A DNA stretch of 64,000 bases. Origin: Mycobacterium haemophilum DSM 44634 (GTDB taxonomy: Bacteria; Actinomycetota; Actinomycetes; Mycobacteriales; Mycobacteriaceae). The number at the start of each line of letters is the position of its first letter. Position 1 is the first letter of the stretch. Position numbers and translations under genes: made by a program. The stretch lies in the NCBI RefSeq assembly GCF_000340435.2, contig NZ_CP011883.2, positions 1,336,607 through 1,400,606 of the forward strand, read 5' to 3'. Below are positions 42,231-50,457 of the stretch, piece after piece. A model generated the notes under the pieces. It made no database searches, was not told the origin of the DNA, and was given only the letters and a program-made list of their open reading frames with translations.

Positions 42231-43711
42231 CCGAGATCATCCGATCCGACGCCGCGACGCTGGCGGCCAAGGTCGCCGCCAAGGAGCTGTCGTCGGTTGA
42301 GATCACCCAGGCCTGTCTGGACCAGATCGAGGCGACGGACGACACCTACCGGGCCTTCCTGCACGTCGCGCCCGAGAAAGCACTGTCGGCCGCGGCCGCC
42401 GTCGATAAGGCGGTGGCCGCTGGCGAGCGGCTACCGTCGGCGTTGGCCGGGGTACCGCTGGCGCTCAAAGACGTGTTCACCACCATCGACATGCCGACCA
42501 CCTGCGGATCCAAGATCCTGCAGGGCTGGCATTCCCCGTACGACGCCACCGTCACCACGCGGTTGCGTGCGGCCGGCATCCCGATCCTGGGTAAGACCAA
42601 CATGGACGAGTTCGCGATGGGCAGCTCGACCGAGAACTCCGCCTACGGCCCCACCCGCAACCCGTGGAACGTCGATCGGGTGCCCGGCGGCTCCGGTGGC
42701 GGCAGCGCGGCGGCGCTGGCCGCGTTCCAGGCGCCGTTGGCCATCGGATCCGACACCGGCGGCTCCATCCGTCAGCCCGCCGCGCTGACCGCGACCGTCG
42801 GTGTCAAACCCACCTACGGCACAGTGTCCCGGTACGGGCTGGTGGCCTGTGCGTCGTCGCTGGATCAGGGCGGGCCGTGCGCGCGCACCGTGTTAGACAC
42901 CGCGCTGCTGCATGCGGTGATCGCCGGCCACGACACCCGCGACTCCACATCCGTGGCGGCAGCGGTGCCCGACATCGTGGGCGCCGCCCAGGCCGGCGCG
43001 ACGGGTGATCTGCGTGGCGTGCGTGTCGGGGTGGTGCGCCAGCTGCATAGTGGCGAGGGTTACCAGCCGGGGGTGCTGGCGTCATTTGCGGCCGCTGTCG
43101 ACCAGTTGACCGCACTGGGTGCGCAGGTTAGCGAAGTCGACTGCCCGCACTTTGATTACGCGCTGGCCGCCTACTATCTGATCTTGCCGTCGGAGGTGTC
43201 GAGCAACCTCGCGCGTTTCGACGCGATGCGCTACGGGCTGCGGGTCGGTGACGACGGCAGCCGCAGCGCCGAGGAGGTGATGGCGCTGACCCGGGCTGCC
43301 GGTTTCGGGCCGGAGGTCAAGCGGCGCATCATGATCGGTGCCTACGCATTGTCGGCCGGCTATTACGACGCCTACTACAACCAGGCGCAGAAAGTGCGCA
43401 CCTTGATTGCGCGCGATCTCGACGAGGCCTATCGATCCGTCGACGTGCTGGTGTCGCCGGCGACCCCGACTACCGCGTTCGGCCTTGGCGAGAAGGTCGA
43501 CGATCCCCTGGCGATGTACCTGTTCGATCTGTGCACACTGCCGCTCAACCTGGCTGGCCATTGCGGCATGTCGGTGCCGTCCGGGCTGTCCCCGGATGAT
43601 CAGCTGCCGGTGGGCCTGCAGATCATGGCGCCGGCCTTGGCCGATGACCGGCTCTACCGGGTGGGTGCGGCCTACGAGGCCGCCCGGGGGCCATTGCCGT
43701 CCGCCATTTGA
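42227..43711 (+). CDS. gatA: Asp/Glu-tRNA(Asn/Gln) amidotransferase subunit A
   Basis: The 494-residue amidase-signature subunit that releases ammonia from glutamine. The catalytic triad is K81, S156 (in GGSGGGSAA) and S180 (DTGGSIRQPA). GTG 42227 overlaps the gatC stop (GTGA) and gives exactly the length recalled for Rv3011c. The genes for GltX and tRNA-Gln(CTG), which produce its substrate, are also in this window. Confidence 0.96.
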   Translation: MTEIIRSDAATLAAKVAAKELSSVEITQACLDQIEATDDTYRAFLHVAPEKALSAAAAVDKAVAAGERLPSALAGVPLALKDVFTTIDMPTTCGSKILQGWHSPYDATVTTRLRAAGIPILGKTNMDEFAMGSSTENSAYGPTRNPWNVDRVPGGSGGGSAAALAAFQAPLAIGSDTGGSIRQPAALTATVGVKPTYGTVSRYGLVACASSLDQGGPCARTVLDTALLHAVIAGHDTRDSTSVAAAVPDIVGAAQAGATGDLRGVRVGVVRQLHSGEGYQPGVLASFAAAVDQLTALGAQVSEVDCPHFDYALAAYYLILPSEVSSNLARFDAMRYGLRVGDDGSRSAEEVMALTRAAGFGPEVKRRIMIGAYALSAGYYDAYYNQAQKVRTLIARDLDEAYRSVDVLVSPATPTTAFGLGEKVDDPLAMYLFDLCTLPLNLAGHCGMSVPSGLSPDDQLPVGLQIMAPALADDRLYRVGAAYEAARGPLPSAI

Positions 43712-43736
43712 GCTCAGCCGCGAGCACCTGCCAGCG

Positions 43737-43762
43737 GCGAGCAGATATTTGCGTCTGCTCGC
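43737..43762 (+). terminator. Hairpin between gatA and pfkA
   Basis: GCGAGCAGA (43737-43745) and TCTGCTCGC (43754-43762) form a perfect 9-bp stem with an 8-base loop. No T-run follows. It probably ends the gatCA transcript or separates it from pfkA, whose ATG is 34 bases on. Confidence 0.5.
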
Positions 43763-43795
43763 GCTATCTACGGCGTCCACAGGCAAGATGAAGGC

Positions 43796-44827
43796 ATGCG
43801 GATCGGAATTCTCACCGGGGGTGGCGACTGTCCTGGTCTCAATGCCGTCATCCGGGCGATTGTGCGTACCTGCGACGCCCGGTACGGCTCGTCGGTAGTC
43901 GGGTTTCAGGACGGCTGGCGCGGGTTGCTGGAGAACCGGCGCATGCAGCTGCGCAACGACGACCGCAATGACCGTCTGCTCGCCAAAGGCGGAACCATGC
44001 TGGGCACCGCCCGGGTGCACCCCGACAAGCTGCGGGCTGGGCTGAATCAGATCAAGCAGACCCTGGATGACAATGGCATCGACGTGCTTATCCCGATCGG
44101 TGGCGAAGGCACGCTGACGGCCGCGCACTGGCTATCCGAAGAAAACGTTCCGGTGGTCGGCGTGCCGAAGACGATCGACAACGACATCGACTGCACCGAC
44201 GTGACTTTCGGCCACGACACGGCGCTGACGGTGGCCACCGACGCCATTGACCGGTTGCACAGCACCGCCGAGTCCCACCAACGGGTCATGCTGGTGGAGG
44301 TAATGGGCCGGCACGCTGGCTGGATCGCGCTGAATTCCGGGCTGGCTTCCGGTGCGCACATGACGCTGATCCCCGAACAGCCCTTTGATGTCGAGGAAGT
44401 GTGCCGCCTCGTGAAACGACGCTTCCAGCGCGGGGACTCGCATTTCATTTGCGTGGTCGCCGAGGGTGCTAAGCCGGTCCCAGGCTCGATCACGTTGCGC
44501 GAAGGCGGGATTGACGAGTTTGGTCATGAGCGTTTTACCGGGGTGGCTGCGCAGTTGGGCGCTGAGGTCGAGAAGCGGATCAACAAGGACGTGCGAGTGA
44601 CCGTGCTGGGCCATGTCCAGCGCGGCGGTACCCCGACGGCCTTCGACCGGGTGCTGGCCACCCGGTTCGGGGTTAACGCTGCCGACGCCGCGCACGTCGG
44701 CGAGTACGGTCAGATGGTGTCGCTGCGTGGGCAAGACATCGGTCGCGTGCCGCTGGCGGATGCGGTGCGTCAGCTCAAGCTGGTGCCTGAAAGCCGTTAC
44801 GACGACGCCGCCGCCTTCTTCGGTTAA
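43796..44827 (+). CDS. pfkA: 6-phosphofructokinase
   Basis: A 343-residue group III phosphofructokinase. Motifs: GGGDCPGLNA for the nucleotide, GGEGT in place of GGDGS, the catalytic PKTIDNDID, and MGRHAGWIAL. The PKTIDND form is shared with pyrophosphate-dependent enzymes, but the Asp of the GGDD pyrophosphate signature is absent, and M. tuberculosis PfkA (Rv3010c) uses ATP. It commits fructose-6-phosphate to glycolysis. It sits between gatA and gatB. Confidence 0.94.
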   Translation: MRIGILTGGGDCPGLNAVIRAIVRTCDARYGSSVVGFQDGWRGLLENRRMQLRNDDRNDRLLAKGGTMLGTARVHPDKLRAGLNQIKQTLDDNGIDVLIPIGGEGTLTAAHWLSEENVPVVGVPKTIDNDIDCTDVTFGHDTALTVATDAIDRLHSTAESHQRVMLVEVMGRHAGWIALNSGLASGAHMTLIPEQPFDVEEVCRLVKRRFQRGDSHFICVVAEGAKPVPGSITLREGGIDEFGHERFTGVAAQLGAEVEKRINKDVRVTVLGHVQRGGTPTAFDRVLATRFGVNAADAAHVGEYGQMVSLRGQDIGRVPLADAVRQLKLVPESRYDDAAAFFG

Positions 44828-44845
44828 AGCACGGGTTCGCTTGCG

Positions 44846-44905
44846 GCGAGGGTGCGCAGATTGCCAGGCAATATGGCGTGTCCTTGTACCAACACGCACG
44901 CTCGC
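44846..44905. repeat. Degenerate palindrome between pfkA and gatB
   Basis: GCGAGGGTGCG (44846-44856) and CGCACGCTCGC (44895-44905) are complementary but for one position; a degenerate member of the CGCGAG family. It immediately precedes the gatB promoter box TAAGAT (44929-44934). Confidence 0.5.
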
Positions 44906-44941
44906 GCCTGGTGGACGAACGCGAACACTAAGATCGGGCCC

Positions 44942-46447
44942 ATGACTTCTGTGGCTGATCTGCTGGATTACGACGACGTGGTCGCGCGCTTTGATCCGGT
45001 GCTCGGACTTGAAGTGCACGTTGAGCTGTCCACCGTGACCAAAATGTTCTGCGGCTGCGCCACCACATTCGGCGCCGAACCGAACACCCAGGTGTGCCCG
45101 GTGTGTCTGGGCCTGCCGGGTTCGCTGCCGGTGCTTAACCGGGCCGCGGTCCAGTCGGCGATTCGGATCGGACTGGCGCTGAACTGTGAAATCGTGCCCT
45201 GGTGCCGCTTCGCGCGGAAGAACTACTTCTACCCGGACATGCCCAAGAATTACCAGATTTCGCAATACGACGAGCCGATCGCCATTAACGGATACCTCGA
45301 AGCGCCTCTGGAGGACGGCACCACCTGGCGGGTGGAGATCGAACGGGCGCACATGGAGGAAGACACCGGCAAGCTGACCCACCTAGGCAGCGAGACTGGC
45401 CGCATTCACGGCGCGACGACATCGCTGATCGACTACAACCGCGCCGGCGTGCCGTTGATCGAAATCGTCACCAAGCCCATCGAGGGGGCTGGAACTCGGG
45501 CGCCGCAGATCGCTCGGGCGTATGTGACGGCGTTACGAGATCTGTTGCGCGCGTTGGATGTATCCGATGTTCGGATGGACCAAGGCTCGATGCGTTGTGA
45601 CGCCAACGTATCGCTGAAGCCGGCCGGGACGGCCGAATTCGGCACCAGGACCGAGACCAAAAACGTCAACTCACTGAAAAGCGTCGAAGTGGCCGTGCGC
45701 TATGAGATGCAACGTCAAGGCGCCATCCTGGTGTCCGGAGGCCGGATCACCCAGGAAACCAGGCACTTTCACGAGGCCGGGTACACCAGCCCGGGCCGCG
45801 CCAAGGAGACCGCGCAGGACTACCGGTATTTTCCCGAGCCCGACCTGGAGCCCGTCGCGCCCAGCCGCGAGCTGGTCGAGCAGTTGCGCCAAACAATCCC
45901 GGAGCTACCGTGGTTGAGCCGCAAGCGGATTCAGCAGGAATGGGGTATTTCCGACGAGGTGATGCGAGATCTCGTCAACGCTGGCGCGGTCGAACTGGTC
46001 GCCGCGACTGTCAAGCACGGCGTCTCCAGCGAGCAAGCGCGCGCCTGGTGGGGAAACTTCTTGGTACAGAAGGCTAATGAGGCAAACATCACCTTGGACG
46101 AGCTGGCCATCACCCCTGCCCAAGTTGCCGCGGTGGTGGCGTTGGTCGACGAGGGCAAGCTGTCCACCAAACTGGCCCGCCAGGTCGTCGAGGGTGTGCT
46201 CGCAGGGGAAGGCGAACCCGAGCAGGTTATGACCGCTCGCGGCTTGGCGCTGGTGCGCGACGACTCGGTGACGCAGGCCGCGGTCGACGAGGCCCTGGCC
46301 GCCAATCCTGATGTGGCGGAAAAGATTCGCGGCGGCAAGGTGGCTGCGGCAGGCGCGATCGTAGGAGCGGTGATGAAGGCCACCCGCGGGCAGGCCGATG
46401 CCGCCCGGGTGCGCGAGCTCGTCTTGGCCGCCTGCGGGCAGGCCTAA
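44942..46447 (+). CDS. gatB: Asp/Glu-tRNA(Asn/Gln) amidotransferase subunit B
   Basis: The 501-residue tRNA-binding and kinase subunit. It contains LGLEVHVELST, a zinc site CGC...CPVCLGLPGSLP, the YFYPDMPKNYQISQYD segment and the HMEEDTGK helix; the YqeY-like C-terminal domain binds tRNA. ATG 44942 lies 7 bases after TAAGAT, so appears leaderless; an upstream start at 44852 would run through the palindrome. The N-terminus is shorter than in Rv3009c. gatB is separated from gatCA by pfkA. Confidence 0.95.
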   Translation: MTSVADLLDYDDVVARFDPVLGLEVHVELSTVTKMFCGCATTFGAEPNTQVCPVCLGLPGSLPVLNRAAVQSAIRIGLALNCEIVPWCRFARKNYFYPDMPKNYQISQYDEPIAINGYLEAPLEDGTTWRVEIERAHMEEDTGKLTHLGSETGRIHGATTSLIDYNRAGVPLIEIVTKPIEGAGTRAPQIARAYVTALRDLLRALDVSDVRMDQGSMRCDANVSLKPAGTAEFGTRTETKNVNSLKSVEVAVRYEMQRQGAILVSGGRITQETRHFHEAGYTSPGRAKETAQDYRYFPEPDLEPVAPSRELVEQLRQTIPELPWLSRKRIQQEWGISDEVMRDLVNAGAVELVAATVKHGVSSEQARAWWGNFLVQKANEANITLDELAITPAQVAAVVALVDEGKLSTKLARQVVEGVLAGEGEPEQVMTARGLALVRDDSVTQAAVDEALAANPDVAEKIRGGKVAAAGAIVGAVMKATRGQADAARVRELVLAACGQA

Positions 46448-46505
46448 CAGTTCTGCCGACGGCGAACGCAGGCATACCAGAAGCCGCTGCGACGCTGAGC
46501 CGGTT

Positions 46506-47423
46506 ATGCCCGAGGAAGCCCTGGACGCGTACTCGCGCGTGGTCACCGCTGTGGCGGAGACGGTGTTGCCGAGTGTGGCCAGCCTGGCGGTGCGCGGTCG
46601 CCGTGGTAACGGCGGTGGCAGCGCCAGCGTCATCACCGCCGATGGCTACCTGCTGACCAGTGCGCACGTTGTCGCCGGTGCCCGCTCCGCCGAAGCGACG
46701 TTTACCGACGGCACCGCTGTGGACGCGGATGTCGCCGGACGTGACGAGCTGTCCGACCTGGCCGTGTTGAAGGCCCGTGGCAGCGTTCCCGCACCGGTGC
46801 GCATGGGACGCGCCGAGGACCTCCGCGTCGGTCAACTGGTGGTGGCGGTCGGCAACCCGTTGGGGCTGGCCGGCAGCGTCACCGCCGGCATCGTCTCCGG
46901 TCTGGGACGGTCGCTGCCCACTCGCAGTGGCCGCGTCGTCGACGAAGTCATCCAAACCGATGCCGCGCTGAACCCGGGAAACAGTGGCGGCGTCTTGGCC
47001 GACGGCCAGGGCCGGATGGTCGGCGTGAGCACGGCAGTCGCCGGTGTCGGGTTGGGGTTGGCCGTGCCCATTAACTCCTCGACCCACAAGATCATCGCGG
47101 CGCTGATGCGCGTCGGCCGCGTGCGCCGCGCCTGGTTGGGGATCGCCGGTTCGCATGTCCCGGTGCCGCCTGCGGTCGCCAATAAGTTGGGCACCGCGCA
47201 TGGTCTGCAGGTCGCCAGCGTGGTACCCGGCAGCCCGGCCGCCGCAGCCGGCCTGCGCCGCGGCGACATTGTGGTCAGCGTCGACGGCCAACACGTGGTC
47301 ACCGCAACCGCGATCCAGCGGCTGATGGTCGAAGATGCGATCGCCCGCCGGATCGAGATGACGGTGTGGCGCAACGGCGCCCTCATCGACGTGTTCGTGG
47401 TGCCCCGCGAACTCGCCGACTGA
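46506..47423 (+). CDS. HtrA-like trypsin/PDZ serine protease without membrane anchor
   Basis: A 305-residue protein. The catalytic triad is H54 (TSAHVV), D84 (SDLAVLK) and S160 (NPGNSGG), then a PDZ domain at about 200-300 (LQVASVVPGSPAAAAGLRRG). Mycobacterial HtrA/PepD proteins have a membrane anchor or signal peptide; none is seen from ATG 46506, and the upstream in-frame extension to 46398 is not hydrophobic, so it appears cytosolic. It follows gatB by 58 bases. I recall different genes (Rv3008, Rv3007c) here in M. tuberculosis, so it may be a lineage-specific replacement. Confidence 0.87.
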   Translation: MPEEALDAYSRVVTAVAETVLPSVASLAVRGRRGNGGGSASVITADGYLLTSAHVVAGARSAEATFTDGTAVDADVAGRDELSDLAVLKARGSVPAPVRMGRAEDLRVGQLVVAVGNPLGLAGSVTAGIVSGLGRSLPTRSGRVVDEVIQTDAALNPGNSGGVLADGQGRMVGVSTAVAGVGLGLAVPINSSTHKIIAALMRVGRVRRAWLGIAGSHVPVPPAVANKLGTAHGLQVASVVPGSPAAAAGLRRGDIVVSVDGQHVVTATAIQRLMVEDAIARRIEMTVWRNGALIDVFVVPRELAD

Positions 47424-47456
47424 TTCCCGAACTCGTCGGCAGCCAAACCGGCTCTT

Positions 47457-47512
47457 CGAGTGTGAATCTGGCGACGCGCCACGCCGATACGGCGTCGTGA
47501 GATTCCCACTCG
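47457..47512. repeat. Intergenic palindrome between protease gene and lppZ
   Basis: CGAGTGTGAATCTGGCGACG on the left and a right arm GGCGTCGTGAGATTCCCACT ending in CG. It lies between two convergent stop codons, where a bidirectional terminator would be expected. Its left arm is the best representative of the family consensus. Confidence 0.65.
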
Positions 47513-47536
47513 CCGGGCGTCGCCCGGCCCGCCCGG

Positions 47537-48658
47537 CTACGTCTTGTCGTCGTTGTTGCGCGGGAAGCCGCCGCCCTGTGGGAAGAGCGGGAACACCACG
47601 TCGTCGAGCTTCTCGGCGTCACCGGCAGTCTTGTTGACGGTCGCGCCCCAGACATTCCCGTCTGGCGACATCCGCAATGCCCACGCGTGCGCGTGGGTGT
47701 CCTTACGGACAACGTCGGGTTCACCGGTGACCGCGCCGGTCGACGGCGCCAGCCGGACGGCCACCGTCAGCTTGGGGTTAATCAGGTTGACCAGCACGGT
47801 CCCGTCCATGGCCGCGCAGCCGGCCACGCCGGGCTTGTCGGGCCAAGTCCACACCGTCGAGACTTCCGAGCTTTTGGTGATGCGTTGCAATCGGTCCGCG
47901 GTGGGGGTGCGGTCGGTGACATACAGCGAGCCGTCGACGGGGTCGGTGCACAAGCCGCCGCCCGAGCCGATACCGGACAGCGCTGTCGTCGGCGGCGCCT
48001 GGCCGATGGTGGTCGGCTGCTCGATGCGCAGCAGCTTGCCGGCCAACGATTTGGGATCGGCGGCCAGCGCCGGGTTGCCTGCATCGCCAGTGAGCACCAC
48101 CAGCGTGGTGGGGCTGGTGAAGATCAACGCTCCAGTGTTGCCGACGGCCCCTTTGGGGATGCCGGTCAAGATGTCCTTCGGGATGTCGCCGTCAGCCACT
48201 CGGATCACCCGGTTGTCGGTGGGTGTGCTGATATAGGCGTACATCAGGCGGTCTTGGGTATAGGTGGGCGACAGCACGATATCCATCAAGCCCCCATCCC
48301 CGGACGAGTCGACCGGGATGACCGTCTTGACCTTCGGCTCGGCGCTGACCGAGATCTCCTTGACTGCGCCGGTAGTGCGTTCGGCGACCAGTGCGGTTTT
48401 GCTGTCGATGCCCATAATCAGACCGCTAGTGCTCTCCAGACAGCCCTGCATCACCCCGGGGGCCGGGCATTGTTTGGGGAACGGTGTCGGTGGCAGCGGC
48501 GGCGGTGGGGGCGGCGTCGAGCTGGGCGGTGGCTGAAGTTCTGGGTTGGTGGTAAAGGGCTGTGACTGGGCGTCGTTGAACCGTGCGCAGCCGCTCGATA
48601 CCAGCACCGCCGCACACAGCGCAGCGAGCCCGGACCGAACCGACCGCCGTATCCGCAT
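47537..48658 (-). CDS. lppZ: LppZ lipoprotein, beta-propeller sugar-dehydrogenase-like
   Basis: A 373-residue lipoprotein. The signal peptide leads to SSGC with C24 as the lipidated Cys, followed by a proline-rich linker (PPPSSTPPPPPPLPPTP). The remainder is a six-bladed PQQ/sorbosone-dehydrogenase-like propeller (GDGGLMDIVLSP, GSGGGLCTDPVDGSLYVTDR). Function unknown. ATG 48658 was chosen over an upstream start at 48769, whose extension would precede the signal peptide. Length equals Rv3006. Confidence 0.92.
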   Translation of the reverse strand: MRIRRSVRSGLAALCAAVLVSSGCARFNDAQSQPFTTNPELQPPPSSTPPPPPPLPPTPFPKQCPAPGVMQGCLESTSGLIMGIDSKTALVAERTTGAVKEISVSAEPKVKTVIPVDSSGDGGLMDIVLSPTYTQDRLMYAYISTPTDNRVIRVADGDIPKDILTGIPKGAVGNTGALIFTSPTTLVVLTGDAGNPALAADPKSLAGKLLRIEQPTTIGQAPPTTALSGIGSGGGLCTDPVDGSLYVTDRTPTADRLQRITKSSEVSTVWTWPDKPGVAGCAAMDGTVLVNLINPKLTVAVRLAPSTGAVTGEPDVVRKDTHAHAWALRMSPDGNVWGATVNKTAGDAEKLDDVVFPLFPQGGGFPRNNDDKT

Positions 48659-48905
48659 GACCGACAGGCTACGGACATTGCCGGCCTCAATGCCACAAGC
48701 CGCCACATGCGTGCCCTCGTTTGGCGCCCGGAAGTCGGTTTCCTCATCCGGGCACGTGATGAGCCGCATCGCGGAGGCACGCGATCGTCATTTTGGGTCA
48801 TTTTGAGTCCGATCGGCACCTATTTGGCAGGCTAAGTGCTGATTGTCTGACGAAAGCGCCGCTCAAATCCCCAATTCAGACCCAAATGCCCTTACCCTGG
48901 CACGA

Positions 48906-49748
48906 GTGACCGGTCAATCGCATGACGAACACTGGCGGCGGCCGGGCGAATGCCCGGAGCCAATCCCGGGACGCCCCGCCTCGGCAAGCCTGGTCGATCC
49001 CGAAGATGACCTGACGCCAGTTGGGTACCCAGGCGATTTCGGAACTACCACCGTCATCCCGTACAGCGACCCTGGTCACTTGGCTGGCGCTGGTGGCGCG
49101 GGATACAACCTGCTCGATCAGCAGGAGTCGTTACCTTACGTCCATCCGCAGCCGCTGGCCCGGCATGCAGTGGCCGAGCCTGCCGAGATCGATTCGGACC
49201 AGGACAACGAGTGGTTACACACTGTCGGTCGGCGCGGTACCCAGCATCTCGGTCTGCTGGTACTGCGGGTCGGGCTGGGCGTAGTGCTGGCCGCCCATGG
49301 GCTGCAGAAGCTGTTCGGCTGGTGGAGCGGCCAGGGGTTGACCGGCTTCAAGAACTCACTGACCGAGGTCGGCTACCAGCACGCCGACATCCTGGCTTAT
49401 GTAAGCGCTGGCGGCGAGGTCGTTGCCGGCGTGCTTCTGGTCCTGGGATTATTTGCGCCGGTGGCCGCTGCGGGGGCGCTGGCGTTCCTCATCAACGGTC
49501 TGCTCGCAGCAATCGCAAAGCATTCGCATCCGTTCTCGTTCTTTTTGCCCGACGGGAATGAATACCAGATCACCCTGATCGTGATGGCCGTCACCGTCAT
49601 CTTGTGCGGTCCGGGCCGGTATGGCCTCGACGCCGGCCGGCGCTGGGCCTATCGACCGTTCATAGGGTCGTTCATCGCGCTGCTCGCTGGCATCGCCGCT
49701 GGCGTTGCTGTGTGGGTGCTGCTCAACGGCGTGAATCCGCTCGGCTGA
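48906..49748 (+). CDS. DoxX-family membrane protein
   Basis: A 280-residue protein: an acidic, proline-rich cytosolic N-terminus (about 115 residues) and four membrane helices with the DoxX signature (LLVLRVGLGVVLAAHGLQKL, AYVSAGGEVVAGVLLVLGLF). In M. tuberculosis the homologue Rv3005c joins SodA and SseA in a membrane-associated oxidoreductase complex against oxidative stress. GTG 48906 lies 7 bases after TACCCT (48893-48898), suggesting a leaderless transcript; TTG 48843 is an alternative. Confidence 0.88.
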   Translation: MTGQSHDEHWRRPGECPEPIPGRPASASLVDPEDDLTPVGYPGDFGTTTVIPYSDPGHLAGAGGAGYNLLDQQESLPYVHPQPLARHAVAEPAEIDSDQDNEWLHTVGRRGTQHLGLLVLRVGLGVVLAAHGLQKLFGWWSGQGLTGFKNSLTEVGYQHADILAYVSAGGEVVAGVLLVLGLFAPVAAAGALAFLINGLLAAIAKHSHPFSFFLPDGNEYQITLIVMAVTVILCGPGRYGLDAGRRWAYRPFIGSFIALLAGIAAGVAVWVLLNGVNPLG

Positions 49749-49754
49749 GACCGC

Positions 49755-50165
49755 TCAGCGGTACGGGTTGGGGACTCGTCCCGAGCTGGCTTCGGTCAAC
49801 AGCGGCAGGGTGGCGAAAGTGACTGCGGGCAACCGCAGTTCCGCGCCGTTTTTGAGCCGGGCGCGTGCCCAGGAACCGCGGTTGAAACGCAGTCCGTCGA
49901 TGTCCTCCCAGCAGACCGCCTGGCTGCCCAACAAGGTCCGCACCGTGACGCCCCGGTCGTCGGCGACCGTACGAAGCCGGACGATTAACGCCGACAACAC
50001 CACCGGGATGACAAGTAGTGGGACGGTCGGCGGCCAGGCCAGCACCGGCACCAGCAGCCCGAGGGTCAAGAATCCAACGGCAAGGTGTGCTACCGGCGAC
50101 ACCTTGATCACCACTGGAGAGCCAGCGGGTGTTTGGCCAGACGAATCAGACGAACCAGTAGCCAC
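49755..50165 (-). CDS. cfp6: PH-like domain protein CFP6
   Basis: A 136-residue protein with two adjacent hydrophobic segments (LAVGFLTLGLLVPVLAWP, VPLLVIPVVLSALIV) followed by a bacterial PH-like domain ending ATLPLLTEASSGRVPNPYR. Homologue Rv3004 was named a low-molecular-weight culture-filtrate antigen. The start recalled for M. tuberculosis is a GTG before AHFAVG; here that codon is GTA, so an upstream GTG (50165, or one at VSPVAH) must be used, giving a longer N-terminus. Confidence 0.83.
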   Translation of the reverse strand: MATGSSDSSGQTPAGSPVVIKVSPVAHLAVGFLTLGLLVPVLAWPPTVPLLVIPVVLSALIVRLRTVADDRGVTVRTLLGSQAVCWEDIDGLRFNRGSWARARLKNGAELRLPAVTFATLPLLTEASSGRVPNPYR

Positions 50166-50231
50166 CCGAGCATCATTTCACTTGTCACGTGGGCCGAGGT
50201 TGCGCGGCGTGCTACGCGGGCGGCGCCGGAT

Positions 50232-50261
50232 TTGACGGTTGAGCTCCACGAAGGCTACCGT
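50232..50261 (+). promoter_or_regulatory. ilvBNC promoter
   Basis: TTGACG (50232-50237), 18-base spacer, TACCGT (50256-50261). Transcription should start at about 50268-50270, on or beside the ATG of the leader peptide, so the leader peptide is leaderless. Confidence 0.55.
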
Positions 50262-50269
50262 CGGATGCT

Positions 50270-50329
50270 ATGAATAACGCCGGAAAGCCCGGAATGCTGG
50301 TAGTAATTTGTCGGCGCGTTGGTGGCTGA
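50270..50329 (+). CDS. ilv attenuator leader peptide
   Basis: A 19-residue frame, MNNAGKPGMLVVICRRVGG, with Leu-Val-Val-Ile in a row and another Val, i.e. five branched-chain codons in its last 11. ATG 50270 is 8 bases after the -10 box; ATG 50294 would give an 11-residue version. The frame ends inside the 5' arm of a long-range stem. A LVV...RR pattern also occurs in the ilvB leader peptide of Corynebacterium glutamicum as I recall. It senses charged branched-chain tRNAs through ribosome stalling. Confidence 0.75.
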   Translation: MNNAGKPGMLVVICRRVGG

Positions 50330-50407
50330 CTAGCACTTCAGCATTTGAAGCGATCCAGAACCAACGCGCAACCCTCGTGCAGCAGCTGAGCTGTCGGGGG
50401 TTTTTTG
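50314..50407 (+). terminator. ilvBNC transcription attenuator
   Basis: GCGCGTTGGT (50314-50323), within the leader frame, pairs perfectly with ACCAACGCGC (50360-50369). It encloses a hairpin CTTCA/TGAAG (50336-50350). Next comes a terminator: ACCCTCGTGCAGC (from 50371), loop, GCTGTCGGGGG, then TTTTTTGTT (50401-50409), one of the few true T-runs in the window. GCTG...GCAC (50325-50336) could pair with GTGCAGCAGC (50377-50386) as an antiterminator, which is less certain. Confidence 0.72.
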
Positions 50408-50457
50408 TTGCCCATCAACGCGATTGTCAAAGCGAATAAGGACTAAAGAGGACCACT

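Noticed and set aside
43796..44827. Annotation of PfkA as a pyrophosphate-dependent enzyme
   Set aside because: The GGDD pyrophosphate signature is absent and the close homologue uses ATP.
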